Shown: piece by piece, positions 1-5,645 of the stretch | Numbering within the stretch: position 1 is the stretch's first letter | Layout of the letters: the number at the start of each line of letters is the position of its first letter | Source: Chitinophagales bacterium | GTDB lineage: Bacteria; Bacteroidota; Bacteroidia; Chitinophagales; JAHDHT01 | Assembly: GCA_020631175.1 (NCBI GenBank) | Contig: JAHDHT010000084.1 | Coordinates: 10,860 to 16,540 of the forward strand | DNA: 5,681 nt | Direction: 5' to 3' | Program-made: the position numbers and the translations under genes | Notes under the pieces: model-generated | What the model was told of the DNA's origin: nothing | Databases searched by the model: none | What the model saw: only the letters and a program-made list of their open reading frames with translations

Positions 1-479
1 TACAGACCAACCAAAACATCTTTCAATGGATTACCAAGTTCTGCATCGAAAACTTGCCCTTCAAACTCAAGACTATCAATCTGATTTCCAGTTGAAAATG
101 TAAAGTCGATATTTTGCGCTTTGTTGTTTTCAGTTATATCTGAAATAGCGTCATTGAATTGAATATGATATGTTGTATTAGCGTCAAGTTCCTCATTGAA
201 CCGGATAATTAGCTTTTTCCCTTTTAGGAAAATTTTTGGTTTTTCTTTTGGTGTTGGAGATATAATTATTTGATTATCAGCATCTTGTAAATTAACAAAC
301 TCATCAAATTCTAATACAATTTCATCCTTATTGAAGTTTGTGCTTCCATTTTCACTTGATGATGAAGCTATTCCAGGAGGGCTTTCATCTCTTGGTCCGC
401 CATTAGGTGCTGATTGATTCGCACATGCAGATAGGAAAATAACAGCGGCTACAAATAAAAGCGTTTTCCAGTTTCTCAT
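1..479 (-). CDS. Ig-like (SbsA/Big_5-type) lipoprotein, partial (C-terminus beyond left edge)
   Basis: The first 159 residues of a longer protein are visible; it continues past the left edge. The N-terminus MRNWKTLLFVAAVIFLSAC is a lipoprotein signal peptide: basic start, hydrophobic core, and lipobox LSAC with Cys19 as the expected lipidated residue. A low-complexity linker with a GGPRDESPP motif (about residues 27-35) follows. It leads into a beta-rich domain (about 33-130) with the pattern of bacterial Ig-like domains: FNKDEIVLEFDEFV, then TTYHIQFNDAISD, then IDFTFSTG. After this, EGQVFDAELGNPLKDVLV looks like the start of a carboxypeptidase-regulatory-like beta sandwich. Proteins of this architecture are common in Bacteroidota, are envelope-anchored, and have no well-established role. 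The ATG overlaps the mnmG stop codon (ATGA at 476-479), so translation is probably coupled to mnmG. AGGAAG immediately before the ATG is too close to be a good ribosome site. The family call is from pattern recognition; function is unknown. Confidence 0.85.
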   Translation of the reverse strand, partial: MRNWKTLLFVAAVIFLSACANQSAPNGGPRDESPPGIASSSSENGSTNFNKDEIVLEFDEFVNLQDADNQIIISPTPKEKPKIFLKGKKLIIRFNEELDANTTYHIQFNDAISDITENNKAQNIDFTFSTGNQIDSLEFEGQVFDAELGNPLKDVLVGL

Positions 480-2335
480 CTTCCTAAATGTACCATTAAT
501 ATAGAGATGTCGGCAGGAGAAACTCCACTTATTCTGCTTGCCTGTCCAAGTGTTTGTGGCCTGATTTTCTTCAACTTTTCCTTCGCTTCGGAAGACAAGG
601 CAATTATTCCATCATAATCGAAATGATCGGCAAGACGAATATTTTCTAAACGTTTCATTTTATCCGCCTGATCTTTTTCCCGATTTATATATCCTTCATA
701 CTTAAGTCCAATAGAAGCAGACTCAATTGCTGTTTGGTCAAACTGATTTAGATAATCGGCTATAAAGTCAATCTTTTGAAGTAAATCGATTGAAACCTGT
801 GGTCGGAGAAAAACTCCCTTTAATTTAACTTTCTGGTTTATAGGAGCTGATTCGACATCATTTAATAAAGCATTTATTTGATCAGGTTCAATACTGGTTT
901 TCTCTAAAAAGCGAGTAATAGCTGTGATTTGATCCTTTTTCTTTTCCAGCTTTACTATTCTGTCTTCTTTCGCCAAACCTAAAGCTTTTCCTTTCGGACT
1001 TAGTCTTTCATCGGCATTATCTTGTCTTAATAGTATTCGGAACTCAGCTCTTGAGGTAAACATACGATAAGGTTCTTCTGTCCCTTTATTAATCAAATCG
1101 TCGATTAATACACCTATATAAGCTTCATCACGCTGAAGAATAAAAGGTTCCTGGTCGTTGATCTTCAAATGAGCATTGATTCCGGCCATTAATCCCTGAC
1201 ATGCAGCTTCTTCATATCCGGTTGTCCCGTTTATTTGTCCTGCAAAGAATAAACCATGTACCAGTTTGGTTTCCAGACTCAACTTTAATTGGGTAGGAGG
1301 GAAATAGTCGTATTCTATGGCATATCCGGGTCTGAACATCTTCGCATTTTCAAAACCGGGTACTTTTCTAATCGCTTTATATTGAACTTCTTCCGGTAAT
1401 GAAGATGAAAATCCGTTAACATAAATTTCAACGGTATCCCATCCTTCCGGTTCTACAAACATCTGATGGCGGTCTCTATCGGCGAATCGATTGATTTTAT
1501 CTTCGATAGATGGACAGTATCTGGGACCCAAAGATTTTATCCTTCCATTAAACATCGGGGACCTGTCGAAGCCTGTTTTAAGTAGATCATGTACTTCAGG
1601 ATTTGTATAGGTTATGTGACAGGATCTTTGTTTTTTAAGTATTGGTGTATTGGTAAAGGAGAATCCTTGAGGATCTTCATCTCCCTTTTGTTCTTCCATC
1701 TTTGAGTAGTCTAAGGTTCTACCATCAATTCGTGGAGGGGTGCCGGTTTTCATTCGACCGTTTTCAAAACCAATATCGACAAGCTGCCCGGTAATTCCCG
1801 TAGCTGCTTTCTCTCCCATTCTTCCACCTCCAAATTGTTTTTCCCCGACATGAATTAATCCATTTAAAAAAGTGCCGTTTGTAAGAACAACTGCTTTGGC
1901 GCGGATTTCAAGTCCAATACTTGTCTTAATACCTTTTATCTGATCACCTTTAACTAGTAATCCGGTAACCATTTCCTGCCAAAAATCAACGTTTTGAATA
2001 CCTTCTAGCGTTAATCTCCATTTTTCTGCAAATCTAAAACGATCACTCTGGCATCTTGGAGACCACATTGCCGGACCCTTAGAACGATTCAACATTCTAA
2101 ATTGAATCATTGTATGGTCTGAAATTATACCTGAGTGTCCACCTAAGGCATCAATTTCTCTTATAATCTGACCTTTTGCTACTCCACCCATTGCAGGATT
2201 ACAAGACATTTGGCCTATAGTCTGCATATTCATGGTAGCTAAAAGAACTTTAGATCCCATATTGGCAGCTGCAGCCGCAGCTTCACAGCCTGCATGGCCT
2301 GCTCCTACTACTATTACATCATATTCTGGAAACAT
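476..2335 (-). CDS. mnmG: MnmG (GidA), tRNA uridine-34 5-carboxymethylaminomethyl modification enzyme
   Basis: MnmG is the FAD-binding partner of the GTPase MnmE. The complex installs the (carboxymethyl)aminomethyl group at C5 of wobble uridine 34 in certain tRNAs, using methylene-tetrahydrofolate, FAD and NADH in the cytoplasm. The 619 aa are full family length. Visible hallmarks are the Rossmann dinucleotide motif GAGHAGCEAA (11-20), the SCNPAMGG loop (44-51) with Cys45, GGGRMGEKAATG (169-180), the signature GRMKTGTPPRIDG (193-205), GPRYCPSIEDK (270-280) with Cys274, and the second signature GQINGTTGYEEAACQG (366-381). Cys45 and Cys274 correspond to the two conserved cysteines of the family (47 and 277 in E. 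coli). The C-terminal helical MnmE-binding region ends with TLGQASRISGVSP (595-607) and is intact. The ATG gives the normal MFPEYDVIVVGAG start. A TAnnTTTG promoter element lies 18 bp upstream. The stop overlaps the start of the lipoprotein gene. mnmE is not in the window. Confidence 0.98.
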   Translation of the reverse strand: MFPEYDVIVVGAGHAGCEAAAAAANMGSKVLLATMNMQTIGQMSCNPAMGGVAKGQIIREIDALGGHSGIISDHTMIQFRMLNRSKGPAMWSPRCQSDRFRFAEKWRLTLEGIQNVDFWQEMVTGLLVKGDQIKGIKTSIGLEIRAKAVVLTNGTFLNGLIHVGEKQFGGGRMGEKAATGITGQLVDIGFENGRMKTGTPPRIDGRTLDYSKMEEQKGDEDPQGFSFTNTPILKKQRSCHITYTNPEVHDLLKTGFDRSPMFNGRIKSLGPRYCPSIEDKINRFADRDRHQMFVEPEGWDTVEIYVNGFSSSLPEEVQYKAIRKVPGFENAKMFRPGYAIEYDYFPPTQLKLSLETKLVHGLFFAGQINGTTGYEEAACQGLMAGINAHLKINDQEPFILQRDEAYIGVLIDDLINKGTEEPYRMFTSRAEFRILLRQDNADERLSPKGKALGLAKEDRIVKLEKKKDQITAITRFLEKTSIEPDQINALLNDVESAPINQKVKLKGVFLRPQVSIDLLQKIDFIADYLNQFDQTAIESASIGLKYEGYINREKDQADKMKRLENIRLADHFDYDGIIALSSEAKEKLKKIRPQTLGQASRISGVSPADISILMVHLGR

Positions 2336-2352
2336 GCTTAAAGATTAGATGG

Positions 2353-2360
2353 CAAAGATA
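2353..2360 (-). promoter_or_regulatory. Candidate Bacteroidota-type -7 promoter element for mnmG
   Basis: Read on the minus strand this is TATCTTTG, an exact fit to the Bacteroidota sigma-ABfr -7 consensus TAnnTTTG. It ends 18 bp before the mnmG ATG, so transcription would begin roughly 13 bases upstream of the start codon. No clean -33 TTTG was found at the usual distance; only a weak TGTT lies in that area. The call rests on one short motif in the right place and orientation. Confidence 0.4.
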
Positions 2361-2514
2361 ATTCCATGTATTGACTTAACACGGTATATACATCATAAAA
2401 TGTTTCTTAAGTGCAGGTGTCATCTTTAAATCATTCTAAAGCATTTTTATAAAAACTCAATAAATGCTCATCTTTAATCGAAATAACACCTACCGGTAGT
2501 ATTAAGCCAATCAC

Positions 2515-2685
2515 TTACAGCTCTTTGAACACTACATCTCCTCCTTGAGTAGGGAGTTTCCAAGCATCAAACTCAAGTTTAATTTTTCGGTCCCTCTGGT
2601 TTACAAACTGAAATGTTTCACGTGAAACAATTGCTAATTGGAATTTGATATTTAAAGAGTGTTTATGTTTCACGTGAAACATCAT
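2515..2685 (-). CDS. Small open frame (56 aa) spanning both parS sites; hypothetical or gene remnant
   Basis: An ATG at 2683-2685 opens a 56-codon frame ending in TAA at 2515-2517. The first half contains both parS palindromes, which are read in frame as FHVKH and VSRET. The second half, RKIKLEFDAWKLPTQGGDVV and then FKEL, looks protein-like, alternating charged and hydrophobic residues as in beta strands. The same frame continues past the TAA for 27 codons to a TGA at 2431-2433, with SIKDEHLLSFYKNALE near its end; this loosely recalls the first helix of glyoxalase/VOC-type domains. The frame could be a real small protein, a decayed gene with one in-frame stop, or chance. No good ribosome site is seen and no family was recognised. 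It lies upstream of mnmG on the same strand, with a 179-bp gap after the TAA. Confidence 0.25.
   Translation of the reverse strand: MMFHVKHKHSLNIKFQLAIVSRETFQFVNQRDRKIKLEFDAWKLPTQGGDVVFKEL
2614..2629. other. parS: parS site 1 (ParB-binding centromere-like palindrome)
   Basis: TGTTTCACGTGAAACA is a perfect 16-bp palindrome identical to the canonical chromosomal parS sequence known from Bacillus subtilis Spo0J/ParB. ParB loads here, spreads as a CTP-dependent clamp, and recruits ParA and SMC for origin segregation. The flanking bases (A before, A after) do not extend the symmetry. Chance occurrence of an exact 16-mer in a window this size is negligible, and a second copy lies 36 bp away. parB and parA are not in the window. 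Confidence 0.93.
2666..2681. other. parS: parS site 2 (ParB-binding centromere-like palindrome)
   Basis: This is a second exact copy of TGTTTCACGTGAAACA. The symmetry extends by one base on each side, giving an 18-bp perfect palindrome at 2665-2682. The centre-to-centre distance to site 1 is 52 bp, close to five turns of B-DNA, so both sites should face the same side of the helix. The nadD start codon is 47 bp further on, so ParB bound here could plausibly affect nadD transcription; that is inference. Confidence 0.93.
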
Positions 2686-2728
2686 AACCTGTTAAACACC
2701 TGAGCCAAATCTTAAGTACATTTACAAT

Positions 2729-3298
2729 ATGAATACCATTCTATACTTTGGATCTTTTAATCCCATTCATATCGGTCATCTAATAATAGCTCAACAAACG
2801 TTAGATATAAAAAAGAATAGTGAACTATGGTTTGTAGTATCGCCGCAGAATCCCTTTAAAAAACAAGACAGTTTATTAGCAGAAAGAGACCGACTTCATT
2901 TAGTTAATCTTGCTATTGAAGAACAAAGCAATATGAAGAGCTCTGACATCGAATTTTATCTTAAACGACCATCCTATACTATTGATACACTAACACATCT
3001 TTCTGAAAAATATCCCAAAAGAAAATTTAGCATTCTCATGGGAGGCGATAATCTCGTACATCTTCATAAATGGAAAAATGCAGATATTTTGATTAGAGAT
3101 TATCCTATTCTTGTTTATCCAAGACCAGGAGATGAAATACCCGAAGACTACAAGAATGTAGTTCAAATTATACAAGCACCTTTTTTAGAAATCTCTGCTA
3201 CCTATATACGGAAGAAAATCAAAGATTCCGGAAGCATTAAATATCTTGTAAGAGATAATGTTAAAGATTATATCGAAGAAATGGGATTTTATACTTGA
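2729..3298 (+). CDS. nadD: Nicotinate-nucleotide adenylyltransferase (NadD)
   Basis: NadD transfers AMP from ATP to nicotinic acid mononucleotide, giving deamido-NAD, a late cytoplasmic step of NAD synthesis that both the de novo and salvage routes share. The 189 aa are the normal length. The nucleotidyltransferase signature YFGSFNPIHIGHL (6-18) carries the HxGH-type ATP-binding motif (His14, His17). ILMGGDNLVHLHKW matches the family's substrate-binding GxDNL...W segment. ISATYIRKKI (155-164) is the conserved IS(S/A)TxIR motif near the C-terminus. The first ATG after an in-frame TAA (2693-2695) gives the correct N-terminus for the family. No Shine-Dalgarno is seen. The gene stands alone, divergent from mnmG and just beyond two parS sites, with a long non-coding stretch after it. 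Its usual partners in other genomes (for example gmk or rsfS) are not adjacent here. Confidence 0.96.
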   Translation: MNTILYFGSFNPIHIGHLIIAQQTLDIKKNSELWFVVSPQNPFKKQDSLLAERDRLHLVNLAIEEQSNMKSSDIEFYLKRPSYTIDTLTHLSEKYPKRKFSILMGGDNLVHLHKWKNADILIRDYPILVYPRPGDEIPEDYKNVVQIIQAPFLEISATYIRKKIKDSGSIKYLVRDNVKDYIEEMGFYT

Positions 3299-3594
3299 AA
3301 TAAGCTAAGATAATTCCTTCTATTAGAGATATATACAGTCTATTAGGGTTTAATAACATATAAATAATATATAATATTTAAATAACTGATTAATAAATAA
3401 ATAATAAAGTAGTCTAATGTTTAAATAATGTGTTTAGTAAAACAAACAAATCCTACATTCAGAGTAAAATATTTATATATCAAATACTTTTAAAAACATC
3501 CAAAAAAACATTTTATAAATCAATCAACACTTCTCTCCACATAATTAAGGATGGAAATTGAAGGCATCTTTAAACAACAAGTTAATTACACAGT

Positions 3595-3603
3595 TGTGTA
3601 GAA
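3595..3603 (-). promoter_or_regulatory. DnaA-box-like site, one mismatch
   Basis: On the minus strand this reads TTCTACACA, one mismatch (third base) from TTWTNCACA. It forms the right half of a dyad TACACA-GT-TGTGTA (3587-3600). The left half, AATTACACA on the plus strand (3584-3592), is a weaker box with two mismatches. It is suggestive only as part of the cluster. Confidence 0.25.
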
Positions 3604-3706
3604 CAGCAATAAGTCACTCTAAATCAACAGAATAGTATGTTAGTTACAAGTAGATAATTGCTGAACAGAAGTGGATATTCTTAAATACAATGAATAGCAG
3701 GTCTTC

Positions 3707-3715
3707 TTATTCACA
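3707..3715 (+). promoter_or_regulatory. DnaA box
   Basis: TTATTCACA fits the relaxed DnaA-box consensus TTWTNCACA exactly and differs by one base from the strong E. coli box TTATCCACA. It lies 15 bp before the AT tract at 3731-3775, an arrangement expected of an origin box next to an unwinding element. A single 9-mer is weak evidence; its position and companions raise the likelihood. Confidence 0.4.
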
Positions 3716-3786
3716 AATCAACGCTGTTAATTGTAATTATTCTTTTTATTTATTTAATAATATATATAATATAATAGTACGGATAA

Positions 3787-3795
3787 TGTGAATAG
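3787..3795 (-). promoter_or_regulatory. DnaA-box-like site, one mismatch
   Basis: On the minus strand this reads CTATTCACA, differing from the box at 3707-3715 only in the first base and facing it across the AT tract. It lies 3 bp beyond the hydrolase stop codon. Confidence 0.3.
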
Positions 3796-3798
3796 TAC

Positions 3799-4638
3799 TT
3801 ATTCCATTAATGCACTTTTTAGAATTTCCGGGTGGCCCCATGGAATCATATGACTTAATGAATCTCCATTGATAATTTTTAATTGCGCTGCATCGAAAAA
3901 TTTATTCAAGAATGCAACATTTTCATACGGCACAATATTATCTTTTTCGCCATGAATTACGATGATGGGGATATTAATTTCCGCCCAGTCTTTTTCTATC
4001 GCTTTAAGGGATTCAATGTGATTTACTTTTTCGGTATTCGAAACTCCCAGCTCGGGACTAAGTATCCAGGATAGAAGTGGACTTTCTAAAGGACGGTTAA
4101 AGAAAAATAGTTTTTCATTATCCGGATCATGTGCTGAAGCCAGCAGAAAAAGTTTATCCAGTTTTAAATTGTTCCGCATGGCTATTCTTGCAGCAACAGG
4201 ACCACCATAACTGTGTCCTGCTATAGTTACTTTGTAATCAGGATAATATTCTAAAACAAAATCTTCAATTCTTGCTGCCTGTAAATCAATATCTGTTTCT
4301 GCCAGTCCATAATAACTTTCTCCGTATCCGGGTCGATCTACAGAAAGGATAGAATATTTATTGAGTAAATCATTATCTGAAATTTGTACGCGATAATCTG
4401 ACAGGGAACCGGGTGCCCCATGGATCAATAGCAATAAATTATTTTTATTTCCTGGACGGAATAAAGCACGCAGGCCTAATTTAGAATGTATGATCTGAAC
4501 AGCAGGATTTAAATTTTGAAACTGTTCTTTGATCGCTTTATCGTTTTTTGAAATTCGGACACTTTTAATAAATAAAATTAATGCCACTATTAAAATGACG
4601 AACAAAAAAAGTAATAAGTACTTAAATGAAAACTTCAT
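3799..4638 (-). CDS. Membrane-anchored alpha/beta hydrolase
   Basis: This is a 279-aa serine hydrolase of the alpha/beta fold. Residues 7-24 (YLLLFLFVILIVALILFI) form a single membrane helix after a basic start, with no clear signal-peptidase site, so the catalytic domain is probably tethered to the membrane, most likely facing the periplasm. LLLLIHGAPGS (68-78) carries the oxyanion-hole HG motif, and VDRPGYGES (100-108) is the usual strand-4 segment. AGHSYGG (140-146) is the nucleophile elbow with Ser143. GEKDNIVP (230-237) supplies Asp233 and SLSHMIPWGHP supplies His263, so the triad is complete. The region between 170 and 215 would be the cap that sets specificity; the substrate cannot be read from the sequence. 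The ATG is 4 bp after the stop of the upstream gene, so the two are surely co-transcribed. An esterase, lipase or haloperoxidase-like role is possible. Confidence 0.9.
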   Translation of the reverse strand: MKFSFKYLLLFLFVILIVALILFIKSVRISKNDKAIKEQFQNLNPAVQIIHSKLGLRALFRPGNKNNLLLLIHGAPGSLSDYRVQISDNDLLNKYSILSVDRPGYGESYYGLAETDIDLQAARIEDFVLEYYPDYKVTIAGHSYGGPVAARIAMRNNLKLDKLFLLASAHDPDNEKLFFFNRPLESPLLSWILSPELGVSNTEKVNHIESLKAIEKDWAEINIPIIVIHGEKDNIVPYENVAFLNKFFDAAQLKIINGDSLSHMIPWGHPEILKSALME

Positions 4639-4642
4639 ATAC

Positions 4643-5524
4643 TTATTCTACCAAACGATCAAACCAAAGCATTTCATGGCAAAGTGTTTTTACTTCAGGT
4701 TTTGAATCAATTACTTTTACATCGTACAAGGTTTTGATTACATCCTTAAGCATTTTTTCCGGTACATAATTATTTGTTGCCCATCCAGTTTGACGGTACC
4801 AAGCTGCTGCATCCTGAAGCTGTAAGCCATACCGTTCGGCTACTAATTCTACAGCATCTTCTCTAAGCATAAAGTCGTGACAATATTTTCGAATTATAGA
4901 AAGCACTTTTCGAACGGCGTTTTCTTCTTTTTCAAGAATTTCATTTCTGGCAGCAATCATAAAACAAGACCATGGCGTAATCGTTTGTCCGATTCGTTTC
5001 AATGTTCCTTTATCTACAAATGGTTTGGTTGTAAATTTTTCCCAGAGAATGATATCGGCTTCGTCTTTCTTGAAAGCTTGTAAAGCGCCATCAAAATTTC
5101 CAACGATTTCAAAATTTAAATCTGTCGGTTCCCATCCTTGATTCTCGGCGAGAACATAAGCCATAATATGAGAACCTGATCCATTGCGTGAAATAGCGAA
5201 TCGAGCATCTTGTATCTCATGCACACCGTTATATTTAGAATCAGCCGGAGCATGAATGCCCCAGATTAATGGTGAGCGTACATATTGTTGAATAAGTTGT
5301 GATGGATTTCCTTTGATAATGGCAGCGCTGATACCTTCAGTTAATACTACCGCCAAATCTAAATCGCCACTTTCAAGACCTTTAGTCATTGCGCCGGTCC
5401 CACCCGGTTGTGTTTTCCATATCAGTTCAATTCCTGCATCATCGAAAGCACCGTCTTCGATTGCCAGATGCCAGGGTAAATTAAAATGTTCGGGAACACC
5501 ACCAACTTTGATTTTTGTTTTCAT
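4643..5524 (-). CDS. Periplasmic-binding-protein-fold (NMT1/SsuA-like) protein without signal peptide
   Basis: This 293-aa protein has the type 2 periplasmic-binding-protein pattern. An N-terminal strand with IKVGGVPEHFNLPWHLAIEDG (residues 5-25) is followed by the ligand-contacting PGGTGAMTKGLESGDLDLAV (40-59) and a hinge/second lobe with ISRNGSGSHIMAYVLA (111-126). NFDGALQAFKKDEADIILWE (143-162) and a C-terminal helical part complete the fold. Such proteins bind small molecules for ABC import (sulfonates, nitrate, thiamine precursors) or act as enzymes (THI5-like). It lacks a signal peptide and lipobox: MKTK leads straight into the first strand, so it is probably cytoplasmic. The start cannot be moved upstream to add one, because an in-frame TAA stop lies only 3 codons before the ATG (minus strand, 5534-5536). 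It resembles, from memory, a small signal-less family first described from the Candida CA3427 protein; this needs a profile search. No permease or ATPase gene lies beside it. It leads an operon with the hydrolase. Ligand unknown. Confidence 0.8.
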   Translation of the reverse strand: MKTKIKVGGVPEHFNLPWHLAIEDGAFDDAGIELIWKTQPGGTGAMTKGLESGDLDLAVVLTEGISAAIIKGNPSQLIQQYVRSPLIWGIHAPADSKYNGVHEIQDARFAISRNGSGSHIMAYVLAENQGWEPTDLNFEIVGNFDGALQAFKKDEADIILWEKFTTKPFVDKGTLKRIGQTITPWSCFMIAARNEILEKEENAVRKVLSIIRKYCHDFMLREDAVELVAERYGLQLQDAAAWYRQTGWATNNYVPEKMLKDVIKTLYDVKVIDSKPEVKTLCHEMLWFDRLVE

Positions 5525-5528
5525 GAAT

Positions 5529-5536
5529 CAAATTTA
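5529..5536 (-). promoter_or_regulatory. Candidate Bacteroidota-type -7 promoter element for the right-hand operon
   Basis: On the minus strand this reads TAAATTTG, an exact TAnnTTTG match that ends 4 bp before the ATG at 5524. If used, transcription would begin at or next to the start codon, giving a leaderless or nearly leaderless mRNA. No TTTG -33 element was found at the usual distance. In AT-rich DNA a chance match is quite possible. Confidence 0.3.
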
Positions 5537-5593
5537 AGATGAAAACAGTTTATATTGGGTTTTAGTTTGTGGGAAATGCCTGTCTTTTGAAGT

Positions 5594-5615
5594 TTAAACT
5601 TAAGTGTAAGTTTAA
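5594..5615. repeat. Short AT-rich inverted repeat
   Basis: TTAAACTTA (5594-5602) and TAAGTTTAA (5607-5615) are perfect 9-bp complementary arms with a 4-base AGTG loop. No T-run follows directly on either strand, so it is not a typical terminator. It sits 70 bp upstream of the right-hand operon and could be an operator or simply a low-complexity sequence. Confidence 0.35.
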
Positions 5616-5645
5616 GATTAAAAGTTGTTCGGTTTTCTTTTTTAC

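Larger units (their letters stand above)
2336..2728. other. Intergenic region between divergent mnmG and nadD, carrying two parS sites
   Basis: This 393-bp gap separates mnmG (leftward) from nadD (rightward). It holds the candidate mnmG promoter, two perfect parS palindromes and a 56-codon minus-strand open frame. Smaller symmetric elements are the 10-bp palindrome CTACCGGTAG (2490-2499) and an inverted repeat CTTGAGT / ACTCAAG (2544-2550 and 2571-2577, 20-base loop). No T-tract follows the inverted repeat, so it is not an obvious terminator. A plus-strand TACATTTA at 2717-2724 is one base off the TAnnTTTG consensus but lies only 4 bases before the nadD ATG, so it is a weak promoter candidate. 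No tRNA or other structured RNA was recognised. Confidence 0.7.
3299..3798. other. Very AT-rich non-coding region with DnaA-box-like motifs; candidate oriC
   Basis: This is 500 bp between convergent nadD and the hydrolase gene, with stop codons scattered in every frame checked. Two tracts are almost pure A/T: 3351-3408 (3 G/C in 58 bases) and 3731-3775 (2 G/C in 45), as expected of a DNA-unwinding element. One exact TTWTNCACA DnaA box (3707-3715) and two one-mismatch boxes (3595-3603 and 3787-3795, both minus) are present. Weaker two-mismatch copies lie near 3429-3437, 3533-3541, 3584-3592 and 3670-3678. The two best boxes flank the second AT tract. Two parS sites and mnmG (gidA), both typically origin-proximal, lie within about 1.5 kb. 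Against this, both nadD and the right-hand operon point towards the region. No clear intrinsic terminator for either flanking gene was seen. Confidence 0.4.

Noticed and set aside
2544..2577. Inverted repeat considered as a transcription terminator
   Set aside because: The arms are only 7 bp with a 20-base loop and no T-run follows on the strand that would need it.
2336..2728. Mobile-element or integration scar in the parS region
   Set aside because: No transposase fragment, no terminal inverted repeats with target duplications, and the repeated 16-mers are explained fully as parS.
2990..3175. 61-codon open frame on the minus strand
   Set aside because: It lies wholly antisense to nadD, whose motifs are complete; the translation resembles no family.
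3299..3798. Possible small RNA or tRNA gene in the AT-rich gap
   Set aside because: No cloverleaf, no GC-rich stems and no conserved tRNA loop sequences were found on either strand; composition argues against a structured RNA.
3776..3799. AGTAC / GTACT inverted arms near the hydrolase stop, considered as a terminator
   Set aside because: The 5-bp arms with a 14-base loop are too weak, and no uridine tract follows.
3883..4074. 63-codon open frame on the plus strand
   Set aside because: It is antisense to the hydrolase gene, which carries a full catalytic triad; the peptide is rich in Phe/Ile/Asn as expected of shadow frames.
4877..5083. 68-codon open frame on the plus strand
   Set aside because: It is antisense to the binding-protein gene and has no recognisable domain or ribosome site.
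5313..5537. 74-codon open frame on the plus strand
   Set aside because: It is antisense to the N-terminal part of the binding-protein gene; its proline- and serine-rich peptide mirrors the opposite coding strand.
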